DNA of 64,000 nt from Rotaria sordida (Eukaryota; Rotifera; Eurotatoria; Philodinida; Philodinidae), in assembly GCA_905250125.1 (NCBI GenBank), contig CAJNOL010000214.1, positions 62,001 to 126,000 on the forward strand, given 5' to 3'. Position numbers and translations under genes: made by a program. Of this stretch, positions 28,201 to 37,156 are shown piece by piece (positions within the stretch are counted from its first letter, which is position 1; every line of letters begins with the position of its first letter). The notes beneath the pieces were generated by a model. The model had not been told where the DNA came from. It did not search any database and saw only the letters and a list, made by a program, of their open reading frames with translations.

Positions 28201-31200
28201 GTTTTGGTAAAACAAAACCAAACTGATATTTATCAAATTCATAACCTTTTGTTCTAGAAAACACAAACAAAAAAGATTATTTAAATTAATACAGAAAAAA
28301 AAAATATTAAACTAAATACCTTGGATTATGACTAAGATTAGCCCAAATACAAACCGTAACATTTTCATTTTCAGCTACATATTGAAAATTATTTGTTTCT
28401 AAATCTTGTAAATCACTTGCTTTAAGCATTATAAAATGAGTTGTTTGAAGCCATTTTAAATGTAATGTATCTTCAAGTTTATGAATTGTCTATATAAAAA
28501 ACAAAAAATTAAAAGAAATTATTTATTTATTTTCATATAAACCTGTTTATAAATTGGAATAGATTGAAGTTCTGATGAACCATTTGGAATTGAATTAATA
28601 ACATAATTTAATTCTTTAATAAGAGATGAAACAAGATTTGTTTGTTTCATTGTATTTTCAACATCAATTCGTTGGTGTTCATCATGCCATAAAGATATAA
28701 ATGTATTTATTTCAGGTAAAATTGTTGGATCAGGTGTACCATCACATTGCATAATACGTTTCCACTTAGAAACAAAAAATAGATGAAAATTTTATTTTTA
28801 TAAAATTCATTTTACTTTATATTCTTCTCGTTGTTTTTCTCGTATTTCAATTGCTTGTTGTTGTCGTGGTTGAATAAATTCATAAAATTCACTTAATTCT
28901 CGACGTCGTAAATCATTGATCTAAATTATTTATTATTTTAAAGAAGAAAACATATTAGATTATTATACTTCTTTAGCTATATTTGATTTTTCTTGAGCAG
29001 CACGGTTTTCATTTTCAAGACGTTCTTTTTCAGCAAGTTCAGCACGTTGTTGAGCTTCCTCTATAATATAAAAATAAATAATGAAATAAAATTGGCAGTG
29101 TGGCCGAGTGGTCTAAGGCGCTGGTTTTAGGCACCAGTCGTAAAAGGCGTGGGTTCGAATCCCACCGCTGTCAGTATATAATCAAGCAAGATAGCTTGCT
29201 TCTCTTTTTCTTTCCTTTTCTATTTCGGATTGTTTTTCTTCTTTTTGTGTGAGATGATAATAGAAGGACGTTTTCGGAGGAACAGTATTAAAGTGTTTAT
29301 TCTCTTAAAAGCGGTATGTTATTTTTTCTCGAATGCTTTCATACCGATGAAAGCTTAGATTCATGATATATACAATAGATGTGCACGTCTATTTATTATT
29401 AGATTTTTCAGGTTTTTATATATTGTTTGGTACAGAAACACAGGTAATGTTAAAACAAAAAAATGAAAATTCTGAAAAAAAAATAAATTAGAAAACATGT
29501 TCAATCATTTTTTTAGTCTAATTAAGGAGCCTGTAGAAAAATGAAAACATTGAGTTCGAATTAAACCTTCGTTGTTCTTTCTGAATATAGGTTCAAAATC
29601 TTTTGTAGCACTTTTGGTTTAGAAGTTATAAGCTAACCATTTCGAAGCACGCAAATTAAGTTTAAACAGAGAAAATTGGCGCTTTTTTTACTGCTGCAAT
29701 AATCTTCTTTACTGCATACGGTATATTACAGATTTTTTTGCATAGAATTAAAGGAAAAATTGTTCTCTACAAAATGATGTAAGAATCAAGAATTTCAGGA
29801 ATATCTGAATTTACTTTGCAAATGTATTTTTCATAAAAATCTAGAAAATTGTCTAAATTGACATCGTACCCCTTATCAAAACATTTGCTATTAACAAATG
29901 ACTTAAAGTTAACTAATCATCAATATACCATTTCATTGAGAAAAATTTTCGTTTCTAATTTAAGTAATTTTTAGTACGCTAAAGTTCATCTAAACTGAAT
30001 TTACAAGCCTCTAAAAGATCGACTCATAAATTGCGATTCTAATCCAATGTTTTCAAATTTCGGCATATTGCTTAAAAATGAATGAACATTTTGTCTAATT
30101 ACTCTTCGATCATCCGTTATAACAAAATGATTCTCATCGTTAGTAAGTAAATTGATTCATAACTGCTGTTTCTTTTTAAACTAAATGAAACTAACTCACT
30201 GATAGTTTTGAATGTTGTAAATAACATTCAATAATCTATACTCACAGTATGTGCTATACTTTACAAAATGCGGAAAAAAAAACTTTGATCTATTATAGCA
30301 CGTGTTAGATCAAAATGAAGACCAGATTTATAAACATTGATATAGACGATTGGTCTTTTTTTTAACGAGAAAATTGATTTATCAATTTTTCTCCTAGCAG
30401 TACTTTTTGTGCAATCTTACTACTGTCCATTTCAAAATATAATGCGCTCCAATATTTTTTGAATAACTCGAAAATATCAACAGCTAGAGATCTGCAGGTT
30501 TCACCAATCGAAAGAAGAGATAGGGAAACGTTTTTCTTTCGAATATCGTATAAGATGAAATCATTTTAAAATCAGTCATTTCTGCAAAACATGAAAAAAA
30601 TGTATAAAAACGGTCGGTCGTTCAGATGAAATTTTCACAAAAAGTAGCAAAATTTACTTAAACAGTAAAAGAAATCCATAGTTTCCGTACGAATAAATCG
30701 ACGATTTTATATGTTCAACATTAGGATGTGAGACCATAATCATTCGAATTATATCTTGAACTATAGATGTGAAGTCCCTCTATCTAGATCAGATGCCACA
30801 ATCAAAATTTTATCGAAATGACTGATTTTAAAATAATTTCATCTTATACAATATTGAAGGGATAGACATCCTCCTGTCTCCTCTTTCGATCAGTGAAAAT
30901 CGCAGATGTCTAGTTGTTGGCGTTCTTGAATTATTCAAAAAACTTTGAAGAGAATTATATTTTGAAATGGACAATAATAAAACATCAAAAATATTTCCAG
31001 AAATAATTGAGAAACTTTTCTAAACTTGATATTATTTAATAATTTTATAAGAATCAAATTCTAGAAAACTAAACTTCTAGCATAGAATAAATTTAGACAT
31101 CTATAGTATGAATTGTGAATTTTAGCTTTCATCAGAATGAAAACTTATGTGACACTTTTTCATTTTTGAGAAATTTCACACTTTTTTTTTTTGTTTCGCG

Positions 31201-32917
31201 AAAATTTTTATCTATTACATAAAATGAAAATTATATGTTTGACTCGTTGCGACACGTTGAAATCGTTTTAGATAATTCATTTTATTTTTGCTTCGTTGAC
31301 AAGAAACATCGAGAGCAGTACGTCTACAATTATTAAATATTGTTTATATCAATACATCGAAGACAGGTTTGTTTTTTTATATAAAATTTTCTCGTACTCA
31401 GGTGAGTGATATACGGCTGAATCCGTTAAGAAATTTTCAAACAATGATAGGTCCTTGAAAGTAGGAAACCGATCATTGGATTTTTGCTCTTTAGTTTCTA
31501 TTATTTTCCGGTCGGAAACAATGTATTTTCATTGGGATCTTGCTCTAAATCAACAGAATCATTGACCTACAGATTGTAAATATGAGTTTAATAATGTCCA
31601 ACGATTGTGGTCATTAGAAGAAGAAAAAAACAATATTGTTTTTTGGCATCGTTTTTGCATAATTTATTTATTCTATTAATATTTTGCGTCTGATTAAGAA
31701 GAACATATATATCTATGCTAAGGTTAAGCGTACGTTGAAATATCCGTCAGTTAAGCTTTTCGGTGACTATAATGCGATTGAGATGAACAGGTTAGAGGAA
31801 AACGCTTAAATAATTTTGCACAACTAAAAGTATCATTTTCTATTAAATGTATTCAAATGCAGAAAAGCATAGACTATCGATAGACATGTACTGATAATAA
31901 ATATTCAGTTTTTTTTCTTTCTTTTTTTTTTTTATCGAAATATTTGAATATACAGATTTGTAAAGCATCATCGATGTTTTATCTTCTTAAAAACAATTTC
32001 TTCTACAATTCTGAACTTTTAAGAATATTCTACATACGAAAATATCAAAACAACGGAAGTTTACAATGCATATTTAACTATAAAAATAACATTCATAATT
32101 GTATTGTTTCCGTTTTGAGAATGATATACGACTTTCGGGAAAGTTACATTATCTATAAAATGCAAAAGAACTTCATTTATCTATGTCATTCTATAGGCTA
32201 AGTATTTCTTAATATGACTATTAGATTACATTCATATTGTTTTTTGTTCAAGTGAAAATAAATCTTACAAAAGATTTTCTTATGTGATAGAATCGAAAGA
32301 CAATTCACTATGATTATAATAAATTATTACCTTCTTCTTTTTTCTTTCGTTCTTCTTCTTCTTTCTTCTTTTTGGCTTTTGCACTTTTATTACTTGGTGT
32401 TGCTGATTTCTAAACAAATTCATAGAATTATTATTTTATTCAGAAAAAAGTCTATTAATCAAAAAACAAAAAGCCAGCAGCAAAAAGTAATACGAAATGA
32501 TTTCATTGCATACATTAATTTTCTTTTTTCGTTTCGATTTTGTTGTAGTACGTTTTTTATTTGTTTTTATTTTCTTCGATATTATACTATTTGTTGTGGA
32601 TACATCAAATGAATTAAGACGTGCATGAGTTTCTAAGGATTGATTACTAATCCTATGAATTTTTTTCGACGTTAAGCTCTAAGTTACTTGTTCTTTAGTC
32701 ATTTTTTCAGCATTTGATTTTTTATTTTTTCTCGTTTTTTGTTTAGTAGAATTTTTTACTTGTGCATTTTTATTAAATATTGAATAATCATTTATTGATA
32801 ATGTATGAAAAGATTCTAATATTTTCTATTTGAAAAATTATTTTATATTGTAAATAAGAGTGAAATTTTTATTTATTAAATATCTATAAATCTTATACTT
32901 ACCAAAGCGCTAGACAT
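3507..32917 (-). CDS. DNAI7: DNAI7/CASC1, axonemal dynein intermediate chain (19 exons, one giant intron)
   Basis: Homologue of CASC1/DNAI7 (IC97 in Chlamydomonas), an accessory chain of axonemal dynein in motile cilia. Exons on the minus strand: 32917-32903, 32825-32688, 32409-32331, 29060-28969, 28920-28816, 28764-28543, 28489-28320, 28253-28090, 28016-27708, 26661-26515, 26450-26311, 26229-26105, 25696-25590, 25503-25337, 6366-6121, 6060-5989, 5928-5776, 3806-3708, 3644-3507. They give about 895 residues in one consistent phase. The order is a short start (MSSAL), a Lys/Glu-rich helical N-terminus, the CASC1 N-terminal signature CDGTPDP..EINTFISLW near residue 150, VCIWANLSHNPR near 265, a 12-Ala run near 370, and the C-terminal block GLNVFPEPDS..MAVTSSCTAFSY..LFHLVREKF. 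The N block has no plausible stop and the C block no start; both break in phase 0, which is why I join them. The joined protein is longer than my recollection of the human one (about 720-740 residues), through linkers. The neighbouring ARF gene starts 335 bases away in the opposite direction. Confidence 0.82.
4203..4882. repeat. Long imperfect palindrome in a DNAI7 intron
   Basis: Arms of roughly 300 bases face each other around an AT-rich centre near 4530. Matching pairs include GAGCATAGTCGATTTACTTA / TAAGTAAATCGACTATGCTC and TCTAACGTAGAATT / AATTCTACGTTAGAG. It carries no gene of its own. The left arm produces a spurious 67-codon open frame on the minus strand. Confidence 0.75.
5731..5750. 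repeat. Perfect 20-bp palindrome
   Basis: GACCCGTACA is followed at once by its exact reverse complement, with no spacer. It is GC-rich against a very AT-rich background and lies 26 bases from the exon that ends at 5776. Confidence 0.8.
6367..10214. other. Giant DNAI7 intron, distal part, no gene seen
   Basis: Part of the roughly 19-kb intron of DNAI7. It is AT-rich with many A and T runs, and has a CA/TA microsatellite near 9690-9730. Several hydrophobic or Lys-rich open frames occur, but none has a supported start, splice partner or domain. Confidence 0.5.
10215..11318 (+). CDS. One-exon low-complexity protein nested in the DNAI7 intron
   Basis: A continuous 367-codon frame starts at an ATG and stops at TAA; an AATAAA follows at about 11470. 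Residues 1-50 look like a folded, conserved segment (CRYALSWDIFGGPDSVTLTL). I do not recognise it. The rest is disordered: a 16-residue poly-Gln run near 75, Ser/Pro/Asn/His-rich tracts, a (Asp)n run, then an acidic tail starting LDPWVKRFECSFED. Codon use ends mostly in A or T, as in other genes here, and the length makes chance unlikely. It lies on the strand opposite its host intron. It might be the first exon of a longer transcript, but no strong GTAAGT-type donor is visible near its end. Confidence 0.7.
11319..16111. other. Intronic/intergenic stretch between the two nested genes
   Basis: AT-rich sequence with homopolymer runs and short tandem repeats (for example four copies of ATCA near 14445). 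A small palindrome lies at about 13548-13700. No supported gene. Confidence 0.5.
13548..13700. repeat. Short foldback element
   Basis: Inverted arms of about 60 bases around 13600. AAAAGTTTCAGCTAAAA in the left arm faces TTTTAGCTGAAACTTTT in the right arm. The shared AAGTTTCAGCT core relates it to the larger palindrome at 1525-2140. Confidence 0.65.
16112..25156 (+). CDS. Disordered protein with repeated Gln-Thr (LC8-type) motifs, nested in DNAI7
   Basis: Four exons (16112-16429, 20063-20128, 23340-24308, 24443-25156), all joined in phase 0, give about 688 residues. Donors are GTGAGT, GTATGT and GTAAGT and acceptors end TAG. I recognise no folded domain. The protein is rich in Ser, Asn, Gln and His, with a seven-His run near residue 525. 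From about residue 388 to 640 it carries a series of short motifs built on Gln-Thr: CASQTQL, GSIQTLL, GLQVNIQTV, SSSQTSDV and KAAQTL. This spacing in disordered sequence resembles multivalent dynein light chain LC8 binding regions; that is inference. Its 3' end is 180 bases from a DNAI7 exon on the other strand. A possible 19-base microexon at 23001-23019 would shift the frame. Confidence 0.7.
16430..20062. other. First intron of the nested Gln-Thr-motif gene
   Basis: A 3.6-kb intron, AT-rich with several (TA)n runs, for example near 16940, 18740 and 18985. No further exon or element was recognised. Confidence 0.55.
20129..23339. other. Second intron of the nested gene, with simple repeats
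   Basis: A 3.2-kb intron. It holds long T runs (near 21590 and 22840), a (GA)n tract at about 22096-22122, a (TA)n tract at about 22252-22280 and a possible microexon at 23001-23019. No other coding segment seen. Confidence 0.55.
23001..23019 (+). other. Candidate 19-base microexon
   Basis: ACGAATAAAAAGAAAAAAG is preceded by TTTTAACAG and followed by GTAAGC, so both splice sites look good. Used between the second and third exons it would add a Lys-rich stretch, shift the frame by one and meet a stop after a few codons. Skipping it keeps the frame. It may be a decoy or a regulated poison exon. Confidence 0.35.
26662..27707. other. DNAI7 intron with foldback element
   Basis: Intron of about 1 kb between the exons coding KLLN and VTADQIL. 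Its middle is the palindrome at 27215-27597. Nothing else is recognised. Confidence 0.65.
27215..27597. repeat. Foldback element in a DNAI7 intron
   Basis: Arms of about 180 bases around a centre near 27393. Close to the centre, TTCAAATCGAAGCTGTG faces CACAGCTTCGATTTGAA. The outer ends contain TAGTAGTATAAC and GTAATACTAC. No coding frame. Confidence 0.75.
29094..29173 (+). tRNA. tRNA-Leu (anticodon UAG)
   Basis: An 80-base cloverleaf: acceptor GGCAGTG pairs with CGCTGTC (one G-U at the second pair), discriminator A. The anticodon stem CTGGT/ACCAG encloses a loop with TAG. The T arm reads GTGGGTTCGAATCCCAC, with the usual GGTTCGAATCC B box. A variable arm as in leucine tRNAs is present, and there is no intron. 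A T run about 20 bases downstream can end Pol III transcription. It sits in a DNAI7 intron, on the other strand from that gene. Confidence 0.95.
29174..32330. other. DNAI7 intron, remainder, with foldback
   Basis: Remainder of the 3.3-kb third intron of DNAI7. It contains the palindrome at 30421-30976. The open frame at 31944-32201 begins with no supported start context and has no domain, so I do not call it. Confidence 0.6.
30421..30976. repeat. Long foldback element in a DNAI7 intron
   Basis: Outer ends TGTCCATTTCAAAATATAAT and ATTATATTTTGAAATGGACA are near-exact inverted copies. A second matching segment is ATGAAATCATTTTAAAATCA / TGATTTTAAAATAATTTCAT. The arms are about 170 bases with a unique centre of about 220 bases. 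No transposase. Confidence 0.75.
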
Positions 32918-33252
32918 TGCTGAATTAGTATTTTGAAATTAGAAATGCAATTTTACACGTGTGAATTTTCATTATATAATCTGTTGTCATGTCAATAACC
33001 TTTACTAGTGACCTCTTTGTATTTCTATTGGTAGGTATATAAATAAATTGGTTTTCTTTTTTTTGGATGATGACTCATTGTTTGATCAAAGTATTTGTGT
33101 TAAGTTAGTATATGTAATAGTAGACAGACATTCAATGCGCTTTAGATAACAACAAATAAATTTAATTTCTTATTTTATCAAAGCTGGCATCGATTATTTG
33201 AATTACGAAACGAAACGAAAAGAGATCATTAATTACAAATAGAAAAAAAACG
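32918..33252. promoter_or_regulatory. Shared divergent promoter region, DNAI7 / ARF
   Basis: 335 bases separate the DNAI7 start codon (minus) from the ARF start codon (plus). Nothing else is coded here, so it must hold both promoters and both 5' untranslated regions. I see no clear TATA box or named factor site that I can defend. Confidence 0.5.
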
Positions 33253-34430
33253 ATGGGGAATATGTTCGGTTCAATATTTGGAAAGAAACATTATCGAATA
33301 TTAATGCTTGGTCTTGGTAGAATTTCTATAGAAAATGAATAAAATTTAATACAATTATTATATTATTTAGATAATGCTGGAAAAACATCAATTCTTTATC
33401 GTCTTCGTTTAAAAGAATCGATTACAACAATACCAACTGTTGGATTTAATGTTGAAACTGTTTTATTGGGACATGTAAAATTTAATGTGTGGGATGTCGG
33501 CGGACAAGTATGTAAACAAGAGAAAGATTACTTTATATATTTTTGATAGATAGACAAGTAATAAATTCTTTTTTTTTTGACAAAAATTTCATTAACATTT
33601 ATCTATTGATTACTAAAGTTCATGTTGACCGTACATCTACTTCATATGCATGGTACATATGTATGCCATACTTACAGTACGGAAGAAGTATTTTCTCATA
33701 CTTCCTATGCATTAATATACTAAAGATAAATATTAATGTGCCATGAAACGCTTTTAAGTGAAGCGGAAATTTTGAAAATGAATCATTGAAATAATATACA
33801 TTCAGTTCCTTTTAGTTTTTATCAAGCAAAAAACAAATATTTCTATTCAATAGTTATGATTTATACCATGATTAATGCATAGATAGTTTCCGGCTATTTG
33901 TTTAGCTGAAATATTAGTTACTAAATGCTAAACCTCATAAAATCAAGATTGAATTGACGTCATTCAAGCGCTAGTTTAAGTAAAAGCTTGTGATCTATTA
34001 GCATTACATTAAAGAACGATGAGTGAATTGCAAAGATTTTAGTCCATATATCGTTGTTATCTCCAATCAATATAAAATTCTAATAATAGATTCTTTATTT
34101 TTTCTATAGGATAAAATTCGTCCATTATGGCGACATTATTATACGGGTTCTCAAGGACTTATATTTGTTGTTGATTCATGTGATCGTGAACGTATGGAAG
34201 AAGCAAGTCGTGAATTAGAAAAAATAATTAATGATCGTGAAATGCGTAATACTGTTCTTGTTATATTTTGTAATAAACAAGATATGCCTGGATGTATGCA
34301 ACCAACTGAAATACGACAAGCATTGCATTTAGATAAATTAAATCGTCCATATGCTATAATGCCATGTTCAGCTTTACATGGAACGGGTTTATCCGAAGGT
34401 CTCAAATGGCTATCTGAGCATTGTAAATAA
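33253..34430 (+). CDS. ARF-family small GTPase, ARF6-like
   Basis: Three exons (33253-33316, 33371-33507, 34110-34430) give 173 residues, the usual ARF length. ARFs cycle between GDP and GTP and recruit effectors to membranes. Visible signatures: Gly2 for N-myristoylation ([10 protein letters not shown]), P-loop GLDNAGKT, switch [13 protein letters not shown], switch II WDVGGQ and the base-binding NKQD. The C-terminal guanine loop reads CSAL rather than the CAT found in most ARFs. [14 protein letters not shown] and IINDREMR are close to ARF6, while the Asn in GLDNAGKT is more usual in ARF-like proteins. I read it as a divergent ARF6-type member. It shares a short divergent promoter with DNAI7 and is followed after 265 bases by the uS7m gene. 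Confidence 0.9.
33508..34109. other. ARF second intron
   Basis: A 602-base intron between the exons ending WDVGGQ and starting [11 protein letters not shown]. The frame 33543-33746 inside it has no supported start and no domain. Confidence 0.75.
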
Positions 34431-34695
34431 ATATCATAACTTAATTCTGTATTTGTGTGCAGTGATGATAATGATGATCTAGCGGCAATTTTTCTCTTGT
34501 TGTTTGTCTTTTTCTTTTTTTTACACATATATATATATATTCAACTCATTCGTTGTTAATGTGTGCGTGTGTGTGTTTGAAGGGTCAATGTTTTCCTTTT
34601 TTTTCTTTTGATAATGAAAAAACGAAGAGACCAAAAAAAAAACAGAACAAAGGAAATAAAAACAAGTTATATGTTAAATGATTTATTTAGAAATA

Positions 34696-35510
34696 ATGCT
34701 AAAATCTTCATATCTTATTCGTTATTCATCATTTCAATTTAAACGTTCTTTTCATTTAACAATACCATCATTAACAGCTGGACAAACACAATATCATGGT
34801 CAAAAAAATTCAACATGGTGGGACAAATATGATTCACATGTTGATCCTGTTCAAACACGTACAGATTTACTTAATATGGATGATTTAGATGAACGACATT
34901 TTCGTCCTGTTAAACCTGTTATACCAACATATCAATCATTTTCTTGTTTTCATGATCCAATTATATCTCGTGTTATTGGAATTTTATTACGTGAAGGAAA
35001 TCGTGAATTAGTTGAAGAATTAATACATAAAACATTTCGTACAATGAAGTTAATACAAATAGGAAAATATAATCGAGCGAAAACAAAAGAAGAACGTGAT
35101 TCAATTGAATGTAATCCAGTTACTTTACTTAAACAAGCAATTAAAAATGCAACACCTATTGTTCGTATGTAAATTAAATAACAAAAAAATAAATTGTTTT
35201 TTTTTTTTTTGAAATATTCATTTATTTATTTTATATTATATTTCTAGGTCTTACACGAATAGCTAAAGGTGGTACTTTATATTCTGTACCAATACCAATA
35301 TCACCAATACGTGCTACTTTTACAGCTATTCGTTTATTAATTGATAGTACACATGATGCACGACCACATGATCAAAGATTTTGGACGTTATTTGCAAAAG
35401 AAATAATGGATGCAGCACAAAATCAAGGACGAACAATAAAGAAAAAACAAGAAATACATCGAAATGCTGAACTAAATCGTGCATATGCACATTTTAAATG
35501 GCAAAAATAA
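34696..35510 (+). CDS. MRPS7: Mitochondrial small-subunit ribosomal protein uS7m (MRPS7)
   Basis: Two exons (34696-35164 and 35248-35510) give 243 residues. The protein binds the 3' domain of mitochondrial 12S rRNA, at the head of the small subunit. The first 25 residues (MLKSSYLIRYSS.., then KRSFH) are basic and free of acidic residues, as in a mitochondrial targeting peptide. The uS7 core follows: DPIISRVIGILLREGNRELV, TFRTMKLIQ, then NATPIVRLTRIAKGG across the splice, and the conserved tail RLLIDSTHDA..KEIMDAAQNQG. An in-frame ATG lies 18 bases upstream at 34678. I prefer 34696 because it gives a cleaner presequence. Confidence 0.92.
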
Positions 35511-35887
35511 ACTTATTTGTTTCTGTTTTTTGTTTAATAAGAATAAAAACGAGTCGAATGCCTTGATTTTTCATTTACTCATTAACCTCATATTAAAAAA
35601 AAGAAAGTACAACGAAAATTGTTTTTCTACGATGTGATTACGTCTATTTATGCGTATGTCATTTTTTACTAATTTAAAAAAGAACGAAACAGCGTGATTG
35701 ACTACGGTTGTTGTAATTGACGTCGTTTGTTCAGCATATAAAAACAGTTGTCATCATAGTGTCAATCAAATATTTTACATATTATTTATCAAACGTTTAT
35801 ATTAAGCAAAAACTGCAAGTAAGTTCGAGTTTTTTTCTTTTTACAGAAAATTTTATACTCTTCTTTGAAAATTTTTCTTTTGAAGGT

Positions 35888-36815
35888 ATGAGCAATTTTT
35901 TTACTAAATTATTAGGAAAGGATGATGATTCAACAAATCATTCTCATTCACATAAAGGTGATGTAAAATGTGAAAGTGAAACATGTAGTACATCAATAAC
36001 TGGTGGTGAAAAACATGGTCGTAAAAGTGATTCTACAATAATAAATAATAACATAGATAAACAAGTTATTGAAGGCCGAACAACACAACATGAAGGTGTA
36101 AATGTTAAATCAACTGTTTCATCAGATGTTAGTTCAAGCGTAACCATTGCTAATCATCAGCAACTTAATGACCTTATTTCGAAAATAAGTTAGTTATTTG
36201 ATTTTTATTCTAGAATTCAACAACTGAATTATTCTTTATATTTATATTTTTTTTCCTATAGGTTCAACACATTCAGAAATCAATGATTATGCTAACCGAC
36301 AAACAGCAAAAATTGATGAAGAAATTCAACGTGAAATCGATCAAGTTGTTGGACGTACACGTCTTCAACAAGAGGACCTTGTTCGAAAAGCTAATGAACA
36401 AACGAGTCAAATTGATACTGAACATCGTGCACGATTACAAAAAATGGTTGAAGAAATTGATGCTGATAGAGCAAAACGAATAGCAGAAATTGAAAAAGAA
36501 TTAAATAAATTACAAGCTTCTATATTACAAGCAGCTAAAAATGATATAGATCTATTAAATAAAAAATCAGCTAATCTTAAAATTGATATTTTACAAGAAG
36601 CACAATCGAAAGCAACAACAGCAGCAAATGATATTACCTCTCAGGCATCACATTTAGGTCAAGCATCAACTCTTCATCAATCAACAGGCACAACGGTTAT
36701 TAAAACAGATGTATCAGCAGTATCACCAGCTTATGAAACTGACAACACACAGACGATTGGAAAATTAGCAGCTAAAGAAACGCATGCATCAGATAGTGGC
36801 GCTCAGAGAATCTGA
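35888..36815 (+). CDS. Coiled-coil protein of CAHS-like plan, unrecognised family
   Basis: Two coding exons (35888-36188 and 36262-36815) give 284 residues; a 5'-untranslated intron probably runs from 35819 (GTAAGT) to just before the ATG. Residues 1-100 are hydrophilic and likely disordered (HSHSHK, many Ser/Thr/Lys). Residues 105-215 form a long, highly charged helix starting NDYANRQTAKIDEEIQ, with regular Ile/Leu/Val spacing and Arg/Lys/Glu/Gln between. The tail is Ala/Ser/Thr-rich. There is no signal peptide and no membrane segment. Disordered ends around one amphipathic charged helix is the plan of tardigrade CAHS proteins, which gel on drying. I see similarity of plan, not proven homology. 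A tether or filament protein is an alternative. Confidence 0.75.
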
Positions 36816-37156
36816 GGAAAGTAAAAGCATTGAAACAAGCAGCCACCAATCACGATAGCAGAAAATGAACTGCGTAATATATGTAAATAATGACGTTTTT
36901 TTTGTATTTTAACATATTCAAGCATTGCGAATTTTTTTTTTGATTTTTATTTCAATAAATTTAAGAAAATAATATTTAAAGATTAAATTACAAATTATCT
37001 ATTCCATTCTGTTAAATATCGAGAATTTCTCTATACATATTAAATTTGGTTCATTATATTTTCTTTAGATATAAGTTGTATTCAATTTTTTGATAGGTAA
37101 TTAATCTCAAAAAAAAAAAATTTTTTTATGTATTATTTTTAATTCTGTAAAAATCG
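36816..37156. other. Short intergenic spacer
   Basis: 341 AT-rich bases between the coiled-coil gene and laforin. AATAAA near 36954 can end the upstream transcript. Nothing else seen. Confidence 0.6.

Noticed and set aside
35717-35887. N-terminal extension of the coiled-coil gene
   Set aside because: No ATG start at 35717. The stretch looks like a 5'-untranslated intron (GTAAGT at 35819, AG just before 35886), and the ATG at 35888 suits the hydrophilic protein.
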